NCBI GenBank assembly: GCA_963700785.1
Contig: CAVOYZ010000006.1
Location: 62,001-126,000, forward strand
Origin: CAXMST01 sp963700785
Lineage (GTDB): Bacteria; Actinomycetota; Thermoleophilia; Solirubrobacterales; 70-9
Length of the DNA stretch: 64,000 nt
Reading direction: 5' to 3'
In this document: one piece after another, positions 16,375 through 26,975 of the stretch
How positions within the stretch are numbered: position 1 is the first letter of the stretch
Layout of the letters: each line of letters starts with the position of its first letter
The notes under the pieces: generated by a model
The model's input: the letters and a program-made list of their open reading frames with translations, nothing else
The model's database searches: none
What the model was told of the DNA's origin: nothing
Made by a program: the position numbers and the translations under genes

Positions 16375-17109
16375 ATGAGCGAGAGGCTGACCCTGCACGT
16401 GCTCGCCTTCTCCCATCCCTCCCGGGCCGCGATCCAGGCGCTCGAGCTGAAGGACCTCGACTACGAGCTGGTCGAGCTGGCGCCGGGCCCACACAACGAG
16501 ACGATGGAGGAGCTCTACGGTGCGGGCAACCAGACGGTGCCGGGACTGCTGGTCGGCGAGGATGCGGTGCACGGCTCACGGGCGATCTTCGAACGGCTCG
16601 AGCAGCTGCAGCCCGACCCCCCGCTCTATCCGAGCGAGGCGGTTCGCGAGGCGGACCGCTGGGGCGACGAGGAGCTGCAGCCGCTCGGCCGCCACCTCGC
16701 CTGGGGGGCGCTGCACTTCCGGCCGGAGCTGCTCGGGGCGCTGCTCGGCGGCGAGCCGCTCGACCCCGCGGCGACCGACCACGCGATCCGCTTCATCCGC
16801 GGCGTCTGGCGCCACCACGGGATCAGCTGCGAGGTGATCGCCGGGGACCTGGCCGGACTGCCGGGACAGATCCGCCGGATCGAGGAGCTGATCGCCGACG
16901 GCGTGATCGGCGGCGAGCAGCCGAACGCCGCCGACCTGCAGATCGCCTCGACGCTGCGCGTGTTTCTCAACATCGACGACGTCAGCCCGCTGCTCGAGGG
17001 TGGACCCGCGGCCGATCTCGCCCGCCGCTGGTTCCCGGCCTACGAGGCGTCGATGCCGGCCGGCGCCTTCCCCGCTGCCTGGATCCCGACGCCGACCCTG
17101 CGCGAGTAG
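16375..17109 (+). CDS. Glutathione S-transferase-like protein
   Basis: 244 residues. The N-terminus (LTLHVLAFSHPSRAAIQALELKDLDYELVEL) and VPGLLVGEDAVHGSRAIFERLE are the thioredoxin-fold GST_N domain with its cis-Pro (VPGL) and Ser/Arg binding turn; helical GST_C follows (about 90-240). Actinobacteria usually lack glutathione, so the true thiol partner or whether it is an enzyme is unclear. The start ATG 16375 follows TAGGGT and seven bases (leaderless pattern). The P450 gene begins seven bases after its stop, so the two are almost certainly co-transcribed and may share an oxidised substrate. Confidence 0.75.
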   Translation: MSERLTLHVLAFSHPSRAAIQALELKDLDYELVELAPGPHNETMEELYGAGNQTVPGLLVGEDAVHGSRAIFERLEQLQPDPPLYPSEAVREADRWGDEELQPLGRHLAWGALHFRPELLGALLGGEPLDPAATDHAIRFIRGVWRHHGISCEVIAGDLAGLPGQIRRIEELIADGVIGGEQPNAADLQIASTLRVFLNIDDVSPLLEGGPAADLARRWFPAYEASMPAGAFPAAWIPTPTLRE

Positions 17110-17116
17110 AGCGCCG

Positions 17117-18415
17117 ATGGCGCTGCCGCCCGGGCCGCGGGGCCCCGCCACGACGACGACGGCCAGGCTCGTCCGCCGCCCGGTCGAGACCCTGCTCGGC
17201 TGGCACCGCCGCTACGGGGACGCCTTCACGCTCAGGCTCCTGCGGTTCGGCACCGGCGTCTACGTCGCCGATCCGAGCGAGATCAAGGCGATGTTCACCG
17301 GCGATCAGTCCGACCTGCTTGCCGGCGAGGCGAACGCGCCGCTTGCGGCGATCCTCGGCCACAACTCGTTGCTGACCCTCGACGGCGACAGACACCTCCG
17401 CCACCGCCGGCTGCTGCTGCCGTCGTTCAGCGGCAACTCGGTGAAGGAGTTCCGCAGCGTGATCGCGACGGTGGCGGAGCAGGAGATCGGCGGCTGGCGG
17501 GTCGGCGAGAGCTTCCCGATGCGGGAGCGGATGCGGCGGCTCACCTTCGAGGTGATCTGCCGGGCGGTGTTCGGCGTCCACGAGCCGGAGCGGGTGCGGG
17601 CGCTGCGGGCGGCGCTGCTGTCGCTGCTCGACATGGGCTCGGTCTTCCTGCTCCCGGGCCCGCTGCGGGCCGACCTCGGGCGCTGGAGCCCGGGCGGGCG
17701 GCTCGGACGCCGGCTCGAGGCGGCCGATCGCCTGCTCTATGAGGAGATCGAGCGCCGCAGGCAGGCCCCCGATCTCGACTCCCGCTCCGACGTGCTCTCG
17801 CTGCTGCTCCGCGCGCGCGACGAGGAGGGCCGGCCGATGACCGACGTCGAGCTGCGCGACGAGCTGATCACGCTGCTGGCGGCGGGCCACGAGACGACTG
17901 CGACCGGCCTCGCCTTCGCCTTCGATCTGCTCACCCACAACCCCGGCGCGCTCGCCCGGCTTCGCGACGAGCTCGGCGGCGGCGGCGACTCCTACCTCGA
18001 GGCGGTCGTCTCCGAGAGCCTGCGGATCAGGCCGGTGATCGACGCGGCCGAGCGCACATTGGCCGCCCCGCGGACGATCTGCGGTCATCAGCTGCCCGCC
18101 GGGATCAGGGTCTACCCCGGAATCCTCCTGGTCCACTATCGCCCCGACCTCTATCCGGAGCCCGATCGATTCCGGCCCGAGCGGTTTCTCGGCGACGGAG
18201 TCGAGTCCTATTCCTGGTTGCCGTTCGGCGGCGGCATCCGCCGCTGCATCGGCGCACCGCTCGCCCAGGCGGAGATGGCCGAGGTGCTCCGAGTCGCGGT
18301 CGGGTCGGTCGAGCTCGAGCCGGTCCGGCCGGAGACCGACCCGGTCGTGCTGCGCGGGATCACGCTCGCGCCCAGATATGGGACCGAGGTCCGGGTCAGC
18401 CGGCGCCTCGCCTGA
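17117..18415 (+). CDS. Cytochrome P450
   Basis: 432 residues, a complete soluble bacterial P450. It has the I-helix AGHETTATGL (oxygen activation), the K-helix ESLR (ExxR), the meander PERFLGDG and the haem loop FGGGIRRCIGAPLA with the axial Cys. There is no N-terminal anchor, so it is cytosolic and needs ferredoxin and reductase from elsewhere; none is encoded nearby. ATG 17117 lies seven bases after the GST-like stop, giving a two-gene operon. It hydroxylates an unknown hydrophobic substrate; family number cannot be assigned by eye. Confidence 0.93.
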   Translation: MALPPGPRGPATTTTARLVRRPVETLLGWHRRYGDAFTLRLLRFGTGVYVADPSEIKAMFTGDQSDLLAGEANAPLAAILGHNSLLTLDGDRHLRHRRLLLPSFSGNSVKEFRSVIATVAEQEIGGWRVGESFPMRERMRRLTFEVICRAVFGVHEPERVRALRAALLSLLDMGSVFLLPGPLRADLGRWSPGGRLGRRLEAADRLLYEEIERRRQAPDLDSRSDVLSLLLRARDEEGRPMTDVELRDELITLLAAGHETTATGLAFAFDLLTHNPGALARLRDELGGGGDSYLEAVVSESLRIRPVIDAAERTLAAPRTICGHQLPAGIRVYPGILLVHYRPDLYPEPDRFRPERFLGDGVESYSWLPFGGGIRRCIGAPLAQAEMAEVLRVAVGSVELEPVRPETDPVVLRGITLAPRYGTEVRVSRRLA

Positions 18416-18497
18416 CCGGCGGCCGGTGCGGCGGCGGTCCGCTTTCAACCGTCCGGCCCAGCCGCACCCGAGGGCGCCGGGATGCCAACCTTCAGCC

Positions 18498-19571
18498 ATG
18501 AACCCGGACTCGCTCAGCGCGACGCAGTCGGTCCGCGACCGGCGGATCGAGCAGGTGGTGCCGCTGGCGACGCCGGCGCTGCTGCTCCACGAGCACCCGC
18601 TGCCGCCCGAGCGGGCGGCCGACGTGACCCGCAGCCGGGCCGAGATCAAGAGGATCCTCGACCGCGAGGACCCGCGGCTGCTGGTCGTCGTCGGACCGTG
18701 CAGCGTGCACGACGTCAACGCCGCGCACGACTACGCGCGCAGGCTCGCCGCGCTCGCCGCCGAGCTCCCCGACCTGCTGGTCGTGATGCGGGTCTACTTC
18801 GAGAAGCCGCGCACGACCACCGGCTGGAAGGGGCTGATCAACGACCCCCACCTCGACGGGTCCGGCGACGTCAACAGCGGCCTGCGGATGGCGCGGGAGC
18901 TGCTTCTGCAGGTGCTCGACCTCGGGCTGCCGGTCGGCTGCGAGTTCCTCGATCCGATCACGCCGCAGTACATCGCCGACACCGTCGCCTGGGGCGCGAT
19001 CGGAGCCCGGACGACCGAGAGCCAGACCCATCGCCAGCTCGCGTCGGGGCTGTCGATGCCGATCGGCTTCAAGAACCGGACCGACGGCAACATCGGGGTC
19101 GCGGTCGACGCCGTCCGCGCCGCCGGGGCGCAGCACTCGTTCGCCGGCGTCGATCTCTCCGGCACCTCGGCGATCCTGCACACCGCCGGCAACGCCGACT
19201 GCCACATCATCCTCCGCGGCGGCAGCGGCGCCGCCAACTTCGACAGCGCCTCGATCGAGGGCACGCTCGAGCGGCTGCGGGCGGTCGGGCTCCCCGAGCG
19301 GGTGATCGTCGACGCCTCCCACGACAACAGCGGCAAGGACCACCGCCGCGAGCCCGCCGTGGCGGCCGAGATCGCCGCTCAGATCGCCGCCGGCAACGGC
19401 GCGATCGTCGGCGTGATGCTCGAGTCGTTCCTCGAGGCCGGCCGCCAGGACCTCGGCGGCGAGCTCACCTACGGGCAGTCGGTGACCGACGAGTGCATGG
19501 GCTGGGACGCGACCGTCGAGGTCTTGCGCGAGCTCGATCGGGCGACGGCCGAGCGCCGCTCGGCTTCCTGA
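18498..19571 (+). CDS. aroG: 3-deoxy-7-phosphoheptulonate synthase (DAHP synthase, class I)
   Basis: 357 residues, the usual length of the AroF/G/H type. Diagnostic stretches are VVVGPCSVHD (phosphoenolpyruvate site), YFEKPRTTTGWKGLINDP, GCEFLDPITPQY, GARTTESQTHRQLASGLS, GFKNRTDGN and VDASHDNSGKDH. It condenses PEP with erythrose 4-phosphate, the first step of the shikimate pathway to aromatic amino acids. It stands alone, convergent with PBP1A. ATG 18498 (MNPDSLSATQSVRDRRI) matches the family start. Which amino acid inhibits it cannot be read safely from sequence; the symbol stands for the family. Confidence 0.93.
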   Translation: MNPDSLSATQSVRDRRIEQVVPLATPALLLHEHPLPPERAADVTRSRAEIKRILDREDPRLLVVVGPCSVHDVNAAHDYARRLAALAAELPDLLVVMRVYFEKPRTTTGWKGLINDPHLDGSGDVNSGLRMARELLLQVLDLGLPVGCEFLDPITPQYIADTVAWGAIGARTTESQTHRQLASGLSMPIGFKNRTDGNIGVAVDAVRAAGAQHSFAGVDLSGTSAILHTAGNADCHIILRGGSGAANFDSASIEGTLERLRAVGLPERVIVDASHDNSGKDHRREPAVAAEIAAQIAAGNGAIVGVMLESFLEAGRQDLGGELTYGQSVTDECMGWDATVEVLRELDRATAERRSAS

Positions 19572-19580
19572 GCGCGCGGT

Positions 19581-21650
19581 CTACTTGTTCTTGTTGCCGT
19601 TGCCGCCGCCCGGGGGCTCGACGCCGGGCGCGTAGACGTCGTCCGGGTAGCCGTCGCCGTCGGCGTCGGTCCCGGGCGCGGTCGAGTCGGTCGTCGTCGA
19701 GTCCGTCGAGTCGGTCGGGTTGCCGTCCTTGTCGAACTTCGAGGAGCCGGTCGTGTACTCGCTGTAGAAGGGCGCCAGGTCGGCGGGGTTCTGGGGCTGC
19801 GGGAAGTCGTTGCACGGCTGGCTCGCCGCGGTCACCATGTAGTCGCGCCAGATCGGCGCCGCGAGCGAGGCGCCGTAGCCCGGCAGCGGCAGTCGCGCGT
19901 CCGGGTTCCCGGTCCAGACGGCGGTCGAGACCTCGGGCGTGTAGCCGACGAACCAGGCGTCGGACTGCTCCTCGGTGGTGCCGGTCTTGCCGGCGGCGGG
20001 ACAGGAGATGTCGTTGCCAACCGCGGTGCCGTAGTCGAGCGTGCCCTTCATCACGTCGGCGACCTCGTAGGCGACGCCGTCGCTGATCACCCGCTCGCCG
20101 GTCAGATCCTCGGGCTTGTCGACCTCGCCGTCGGGGAAGGCGACGCGGCGGATCGCGGAGGGGTCGTGATGGACGCCGCCGTTGGCGATCGTCGCGTAGG
20201 CGTTCGACATCTCGAGCACGGTGCAGCACTTGGTCGTACCGCCGAGCGCCTCGGCGTAGTAGCCGTCGAGCTCGGAGGTGATCCCGAGCCGGCGCGCCAT
20301 CTCGGTGAAGTCCTCGGGGCCGACGTCGATCCCGAGCTGGGCGTAGACGGTGTTGATCGAGTTCGCGGTTGCCTGCCTGACGGTCATCGACTTGCCACCG
20401 CCGCCGCTGACGGTCCACGAGGTGTACTGATCGGGGTTCAGGGTGATCGTCGAGGGCGCCGGATAGGAGGTCGCGTCCGGGTCGAGGCCCTCGTCGACCG
20501 CGGTGGTCAGCACGAACGGCTTGAACGAGGAGCCGGGCTGGCGCTCGCCCTGGGCAGCGAGGTTGAACTGGCTCGAGTCGTAGCTGGTCGAGGAGGCCAT
20601 CGCGAGGATCTCGCCGGTCTCGGTCCTGGTCGAGACCAGCGCCGAGGCGGCACTGGTCACCGGATGGGCGGCGATCGCCTGCTGGGCGGCCGCCTGTAGA
20701 TCGGGCTCGAGCGTCGTGTAGACCTTGAGGCCTCCCTTGCGCACGGTCCTCATCCCGTAGCGGTCGATGAGCTCCTGCTGGACGAAGTCGAAGAAGAACT
20801 GCTCGTCGCGCTGCTCGTAGCGGTAGCCGCGCTCGAGCCCGGGCCCGGTGGCCTTCAGCTTCGCGGCCTTCTCCTCGGTCAGGTAGCCCTGCCTGGCCAT
20901 CGCGTCGAGCACCAGGTTGCGGCGCTCGATTGCGCCGTCCCGGTTGAGGAACGGGTTGTAGTCGGTGGGCGCCTGCGGCAGGCCCGCGAGCATCGCCGCC
21001 TCGCGCACGCCGAGATCCTCGACGTGCTTGTCGAAGAAGACCTGCGCGGCGGCCTCGACGCCGATCGCGCTGCGGCCGCTGTTGGTGCCGTAGGCGGCGG
21101 TGTTCAGGTAGGCCTCGAGGATCTCGTCCTTGCTGTGCTCGGCCTCGTACTCGCGCGAGAGCTCCGCCTCGATGATCTTCCGCTCGATCGTGTCCTCGGG
21201 ATCGTCGATATAGAGGTTGCGGACCAGCTGCTGGGTGATCGTCGAGGCGCCCTGGCGGACCTCGCCGGCCTCGAGGTTCTCGACCGCCGCTCGGGCGATC
21301 GCGACGTAGTCGACGCCGCCGTGCTCGTAGAAGTTCTCGTCCTCGATCGCGATCGTCGCCTGCCTGAGGCTGTCGGGGACCTTGCTCAGCTTGACCGGCT
21401 CGCGGAGGACGTCGCTCTGGACGAATCCGAGGCTCTTGCCGGAGGCGTCGAACACCTCCGAGTTGGCGCCGTCGTCAGCGGCCCGCAGCGTGTCGATCGG
21501 CGGCGCGTCGGCGGCAACGTCGAGCACCCACAGGGCGCCCCCGGCAAGCCCGATCCCGACGAAGGCGAAGACGACCGCGAATGCGACGAAGAGCTTGTGG
21601 CTGGCCGAGCCTCGGGAGCTCCGCCGCCGTTGTCGGGCCCGGGCAGACAT
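19581..21650 (-). CDS. Class A penicillin-binding protein (PBP1A-type)
   Basis: 689 residues. One N-terminal membrane helix (about 20-45) is followed by a GT51 glycosyltransferase (IAIEDENFYEHGGVDY with the catalytic Glu, then QGASTITQQLVRNL), then a transpeptidase with GSSFKPF (SxxK nucleophile), a later SxN region and AAGKTGTTEEQSDAWFVGY (KTG). It polymerises and cross-links peptidoglycan at the outer membrane face. The C-terminal tail is Asp/Ser/Thr-rich and includes DADGDGYPDDV, a calcium-loop-like motif. TACGCT lies eight bases before ATG 21650, and no Shine-Dalgarno is evident. Monocistronic. Confidence 0.95.
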   Translation of the reverse strand: MSARARQRRRSSRGSASHKLFVAFAVVFAFVGIGLAGGALWVLDVAADAPPIDTLRAADDGANSEVFDASGKSLGFVQSDVLREPVKLSKVPDSLRQATIAIEDENFYEHGGVDYVAIARAAVENLEAGEVRQGASTITQQLVRNLYIDDPEDTIERKIIEAELSREYEAEHSKDEILEAYLNTAAYGTNSGRSAIGVEAAAQVFFDKHVEDLGVREAAMLAGLPQAPTDYNPFLNRDGAIERRNLVLDAMARQGYLTEEKAAKLKATGPGLERGYRYEQRDEQFFFDFVQQELIDRYGMRTVRKGGLKVYTTLEPDLQAAAQQAIAAHPVTSAASALVSTRTETGEILAMASSTSYDSSQFNLAAQGERQPGSSFKPFVLTTAVDEGLDPDATSYPAPSTITLNPDQYTSWTVSGGGGKSMTVRQATANSINTVYAQLGIDVGPEDFTEMARRLGITSELDGYYAEALGGTTKCCTVLEMSNAYATIANGGVHHDPSAIRRVAFPDGEVDKPEDLTGERVISDGVAYEVADVMKGTLDYGTAVGNDISCPAAGKTGTTEEQSDAWFVGYTPEVSTAVWTGNPDARLPLPGYGASLAAPIWRDYMVTAASQPCNDFPQPQNPADLAPFYSEYTTGSSKFDKDGNPTDSTDSTTTDSTAPGTDADGDGYPDDVYAPGVEPPGGGNGNKNK

Positions 21651-21776
21651 CGCTGAGAAGCGTAACGGTCGAACCCTTTCGGCAGATCACGCTGCACTCC
21701 TCGGTTGCACCGTTTCGCCCATTGCAGAGCCGATTGGGCGGGAGCGCAAGCGCGCGTGCAGGACCGCGCGGTGCGG

Positions 21777-23099
21777 CTAGGCCGCCGCCCGGCCGCAGAG
21801 CCGGCGCAGCGCGTGGAGGCTGAACTCGGCGATCTCGACCAGATCGTCGAGCGCGATCGCCTCGTCGGCGCCGTGCATCGCGCGGGCGTAGCGGACCGGG
21901 TCGGTCGCGAAGACCGGAGCGAAGCCGTAGGCGACGGTGTCGAAGGCACCGCGGACCCAGTGCGAGTCGTTGAAGCCGGTCGAGATCACCGGCAGCAGGC
22001 CCGCGCCGGGCAGGCGCTCCGCGACATAGGCCTCGATCGCCTCGTACAGGGCCGTCCCCGTCGGCGACTCGGTGCCGCCCTCGAGCGGCTCCAGCAGCTC
22101 GAGCTCGTACCTGATCTCCCCGCCGAGCGCCGCCCCGACGTGCGCCTCGATCTCCTCGATCCCCTGTCCGGGCACGGCGCGGCAGTCGCAGACCACGTCC
22201 GCGTACGGGGGGATCACGTTGGCCGGCTCGAAGGTCTGCAGCCCGGTCGGCGTCACCGTCAACCTGACCATCGCCGGCAGCAGGTCGCCGAGCAGCGGGT
22301 GCAGATCGGCCGCCCAGGCGCCGAAGCCCGGATCGTCGGGCGGCGGGGCGCCGAGGGTCGCGAGCGCGCGCTCGACGGCGGGCACGGTGACCACCGGTGC
22401 GACCGCATCGAGCAGCCGCCCGGCTGCCGCGGCCGCGTGACGCACCGGGTTGTCGGCCTGACCCGGCAGCGACGCGTGCCCAGCCCGGCCGAGGACCCTG
22501 ACCCGCAGCGAGCTGACCCGCTTCTCGCCGACCGCGACGGTGACCAGCCGGCGCCCGTCGGAGAGCTCGAGCAGCTCCCCCCCACCCTCGTTCAGCGCGT
22601 AGTCGCAGCGGACCAGCTCGGGGCGCTCGCGGACCAGCCAGGACATGCCGACATCGGCGGTGTTGGATTCCTCGTCGGCTTCGGCGAGCAGGACGATGTC
22701 GCCGGCGGGGCGCTCGCCGCTGCGCGCGAAGGCGGCGAAGGCGACGGCGCGGGCGGCGAGCTCGTTCTTCATGTCGACGGCGCCGCGACCGACCAGCTCA
22801 CCGTCGCGCAGCCGCGCCTCGAACGGCGGCACCGTCCAGTCGGCGGTCGGCGCCGGAACGACGTCGGTGTGGCCCATCAGCATGATCGACGGGCCATCGC
22901 CGGCGCCCGGGATCCGCGCGACGAGGTTGAGCCGCTCGGGGTCGGGCCCGACGAGCTCGGGCTCGAGGCGGGCCCCGCGCAGATACTCCGCGAGCACCTG
23001 CGCCGCCGCGGTCTCGTTGCCCGGAGGGTTCGAGGTGTCGATCCGGATCAGGTCGCGGGCAAGGGCGATCACCTCGTCCCGCAGCGGGGACTCACCCAC
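21777..23099 (-). CDS. M20-family metallopeptidase (last gene of the peptide operon)
   Basis: About 440 residues. GHTDVVPAP (first metal His and Asp), GRGAVDMKNELA (bridging Asp) and LLAEADEESN (catalytic Glu pair) are the M20/ArgE-DapE-CPG2 signature; a lid domain occupies about 185-300. Such enzymes remove amino acids or acyl groups from dipeptides and N-acyl amino acids in the cytosol with two zinc ions. The GTG 23099 start overlaps the end of the P1 peptidase by eight bases, so translation is coupled. It is the last gene of the twelve-gene operon from 33777 and fits the final cleavage of imported peptides. Substrate inferred only. Confidence 0.88.
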   Translation of the reverse strand: MGESPLRDEVIALARDLIRIDTSNPPGNETAAAQVLAEYLRGARLEPELVGPDPERLNLVARIPGAGDGPSIMLMGHTDVVPAPTADWTVPPFEARLRDGELVGRGAVDMKNELAARAVAFAAFARSGERPAGDIVLLAEADEESNTADVGMSWLVRERPELVRCDYALNEGGGELLELSDGRRLVTVAVGEKRVSSLRVRVLGRAGHASLPGQADNPVRHAAAAAGRLLDAVAPVVTVPAVERALATLGAPPPDDPGFGAWAADLHPLLGDLLPAMVRLTVTPTGLQTFEPANVIPPYADVVCDCRAVPGQGIEEIEAHVGAALGGEIRYELELLEPLEGGTESPTGTALYEAIEAYVAERLPGAGLLPVISTGFNDSHWVRGAFDTVAYGFAPVFATDPVRYARAMHGADEAIALDDLVEIAEFSLHALRRLCGRAAA

Positions 23100-24069
23100 G
23101 CGAATGCCCCGCCACCCGCTCCCGGGCGAGGCGCTCGACCAGGTCCACCGGGAAGGCATCCTGGGTCGTGCCGTCGAGCCGCTGCGCCGGCCGCGCGGCG
23201 ACCAGGCAGTTGTAAACGGCCTCCTGGGCCGACTCGAACGCCGCGGCGAAGTAGGGGTTGAGCTGCTCGTAGGGGGGTGGCGTTGCGCCGGCTTCGGCCG
23301 CGCTGAAGGCGATCCCGATCTCGCCGGAGCCCTCGCCGCCGTAGGAGCCCGTGCGGGCCAGACCGAGCAGCGGTCGCAGGGCCAGCCGCCGCAGCTGCTG
23401 TGGATCGAGCGGCGCGTCGGTGGCGCAGACCGCGATGCAGGATCCGTGCGTGGCGCTCGGGCGCGCGGCCGCCGGCAGCGAGTGGCCGAGCAGGTCGAGG
23501 TAGTCGCGGTCGCCGAAGTTGCAGAGCAGCAGCACCCCGACGTGGTGGGTGCCGACCCGCCGCGAGGCGGTCCCGATCCCACCGGGGAAGTCATAGAGGC
23601 TCATCCCGGTGCCGGCTCCGACGCTGCCCTCGGTGACCTGCTCGCCGGCGGCCGCGAGGGCCCGCTCGACGTCGGCGGCGACGACGGTCCGCGAGTCGGC
23701 CAGGTCGCCGTCGTCGCACTCGCCGACGACCGGCAGCACGATCCGCTCCGGGCCCCGCCCGGAGGCGGTGATCGCCGCCTGCAGGACGGTGCCGACCGCG
23801 TGCGAGCCGCAGAGGTGGACCGGGGTCTCGATCACGCCGCGCTCGTCGATCTCGAGCTTCGCGGTGAGCTCACCAACACCGTTCACCGTCGCAACCCCCG
23901 CCGCCGCCGGCAGGCGTGGCGGGACGACGACCGTGACCCCGGTCCGCTCGCCGCTCTCCGCCTGGGCGTGTCCGACGCCGACCCCGGGCACGTCGGTGAC
24001 CGCGTTTCGCGGGCCAGGCTCGAGCCTCCCGATCGGGCCGGCCAGATCCCGCCAGCGCCGCTCAGCCAT
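23092..24069 (-). CDS. P1/S58-family aminopeptidase (DmpA/BapA type, beta-aminopeptidase relative)
   Basis: 325 residues with N-terminal NAVTDVPGVGVGHAQ, GAGTGMSLYDFPGGIGTASR, HHVGVLLLCNFG and the autocleavage segment EGSGEIGIAF, where Ser248 after Gly247 is the expected nucleophile exposed by self-cleavage. Family S58 includes DmpA (L-aminopeptidase/D-amidase) and BapA (beta-peptidyl aminopeptidase), which release N-terminal beta- or D-amino acids from short peptides. ATG 24069 overlaps the upstream ATPase stop by eight bases. Placement beside a peptide importer and beta-amino-acid catabolic genes supports a beta-peptide substrate (inference). No signal peptide, so it acts after uptake. Confidence 0.85.
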   Translation of the reverse strand: MAERRWRDLAGPIGRLEPGPRNAVTDVPGVGVGHAQAESGERTGVTVVVPPRLPAAAGVATVNGVGELTAKLEIDERGVIETPVHLCGSHAVGTVLQAAITASGRGPERIVLPVVGECDDGDLADSRTVVAADVERALAAAGEQVTEGSVGAGTGMSLYDFPGGIGTASRRVGTHHVGVLLLCNFGDRDYLDLLGHSLPAAARPSATHGSCIAVCATDAPLDPQQLRRLALRPLLGLARTGSYGGEGSGEIGIAFSAAEAGATPPPYEQLNPYFAAAFESAQEAVYNCLVAARPAQRLDGTTQDAFPVDLVERLARERVAGHSRG

Positions 24070-25041
24070 GCGCGGACGGCTCCGCAGCCTGCGAGTGGCT
24101 CGGATCGTGCAGCAGGCAGGCGGAGAGATGGTCGGGTGAGCCGGTCTCGATCAGGCCCGGATCGACCTGATCGCAGGGCGCGAAGCGACGCGGGCAACGG
24201 GGGTGGAAGCGACAGCCACCGGGAACGGCGGTCGCGTCCGGCAGCTCTCCCTCGAGCAGCTCGCGATCACCGCCGCCGCGGGCGGCCGGGACCGGGATCG
24301 CGGTCACCAGGGCCTGCGTGTAGGGATGGCGGGGGCGCTCGATCACCTCGACCGCCGAGCCCTGCTCGACGACCCGGCCGAGGTACATGACCGCGATCCG
24401 GTCGCAGAGCGACCAGGCGAGGCTGAGGTCGTGGGTGATGAAGATCAGCGCCAGGCCGCGGCTGCGCTGCAGCTCGACCAGCACGCTGAGGATCTGGGCC
24501 CGGACGGAGGTGTCGAGCATCGACACGGGCTCGTCGCAGATCAGGCCGTCGGGCTCGAGCACCAGAGCGGCGGCGATCGCGACCCGCTGGCGCTGGCCGC
24601 CGGACAGCTGGTGCGGCCAGCGGTCGCCGAAGCGGGCCGGGTCGAGCCCGACCTCCCCGAGCGCCCGCTCGACCCGCTCGGCGTGCTCGCCGGCCGCCAC
24701 CCCCTGCACGAGCAGCGGCTCGGTGACGATCGTCCTCACCCGCTGGCGCGGGTTCAGCGTCTGGTAGGGGTCCTGGAAGATCATCTGGACCTTGCGGCGC
24801 AACTCCGGTAGTCGCGCCCTGCCGTCGACCGGCTCGCCGTCGAGCGCCAGGCTGCCGGCGGCGGTCTCCTGCAGGCCGAGCATCGCCCGGGCCAGGGTCG
24901 ACTTGCCGCAGCCGGACTCGCCGACCACGCCGAGGATCTCCCCCCGCTGCCAGCTCAGCGAGACGCCGTCGACCGCGCGGGCGATCTTGCGCCGCGCCCG
25001 GAACTGGACCTCGAGGCCCGAGATCTCCAGCAGCGGCGCGC

Positions 25042-25045
<4 letters not shown>
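24062..25045 (-). CDS. Peptide ABC transporter ATP-binding protein (OppF/DppF type)
   Basis: 327 residues: Walker A GESGCGKSTLA, signature LSGGQRQRVAIAAAL, Walker B LICDEPVSMLD and switch THD. The C-terminal oligopeptide/dipeptide extension has the GGCRFHPRCPRRFAPCDQ cluster, whose Cys bind an iron-sulfur cluster in some family members. It powers import with the partner ATPase encoded next to it. GTG 25045 overlaps the upstream stop by four bases (GTGA), a translational-coupling arrangement. Family members take up peptides, nickel or sugars; context favours peptides. Confidence 0.93.
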
Positions 25046-26072
<1,027 letters not shown>

Positions 26073-26076
<4 letters not shown>

Positions 26077-26975
26077 GCCGACTCCCTGAGCCGCGGGTTG
26101 ACGTGCTCCTCGAACAGGTAGCCGAGCAGCGAGACGGCGAGCACGAGCAGCGTGATGCAGAGCCCCGGCGGGATCACGTACCACCAGGCGCCGGCGCTCG
26201 GAGCGCCCGAGCTGAACGCGTTCTCGAGCATCGTGCCCCACGAGATCCGGGTCGGGTCGCCGAGCCCGAGGAACGCCAGCGCGGCCTCCGAGAGGATCGC
26301 GACCGCGACGATCAGCACCGTGTTGGCGAAGATCAGCGGCAGCGTGTTCGGCAGGATGTGGGTGCGGATGATGTAGCTGTCCTTGGCGCCCAGCGCCCGG
26401 GCCCGCTCGACGAAGGCGCGCTCGCGCAGGGTGAAGACCTGAGCCCGGACGATCCGGCCCGTTCCCGCCCACGAGGTGAGCCCGATGACGAGGATCAGCA
26501 CCGTCAGCGACGGCTCGAGCAGGCGCGCCAGGACGATCATCAGCGGCAGCGTCGGGATCACCAGGAACCAGTTCTCGAGCGCGTCCAGCGAGCGGTCGGT
26601 CCAGCCGCCGAAGTAGCCGCCGGCGAGGCCGACGGCGGAGCCGAGCACCGCCGAGATGAACGCCGCCGCGAAGCCGACGACGATCGAGACCCGGGCGCCG
26701 ACGAGCAGCTGGGAGAAGACGTCGGAGCCCTGCTCGGTCGTCCCGAGCAGATGATCGGGGCTCGGCTTGGCGAGGACGTCGAGCGAGGACGCGTCGGGGT
26801 CGTAGGGGGCGAGCAGGTTCCCGAACACGGCCAGGAACAGGAACAGGCCGAGCGTCCCGATCCCGAAGCGGCCGCGCCAGGTGTGCAGCAGCTTGTAGCG
26901 GATGCTGTACTCGTCGCGGCCCTCGCCCGCGAGCGCGGCGGTCGCGACCTCGGCGCTGGCGCTGGTGACGCTCAT
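26073..26975 (-). CDS. Peptide ABC transporter permease (OppC/DppC type)
   Basis: 300 residues with an N-terminal OppC-like helix (FGIGTLGLFLFLAVFGNLLAP region), the periplasmic-loop phrase PSPDHLLGTTEQGSDVFSQLL and the BPD permease core. The EAA loop (ERARALGAKDSYIIRTHILP) contacts the ATPase. Six membrane helices are expected. ATG 26975 overlaps the DppB-type stop by four bases (ATGA). With the 26972 gene it forms the membrane channel of the importer. Confidence 0.93.

Noticed and set aside
16982..18718. 578-codon minus-strand frame opposite P450 and DAHP synthase genes
   Set aside because: It spans two unrelated, well-supported plus-strand genes and shows no domain.
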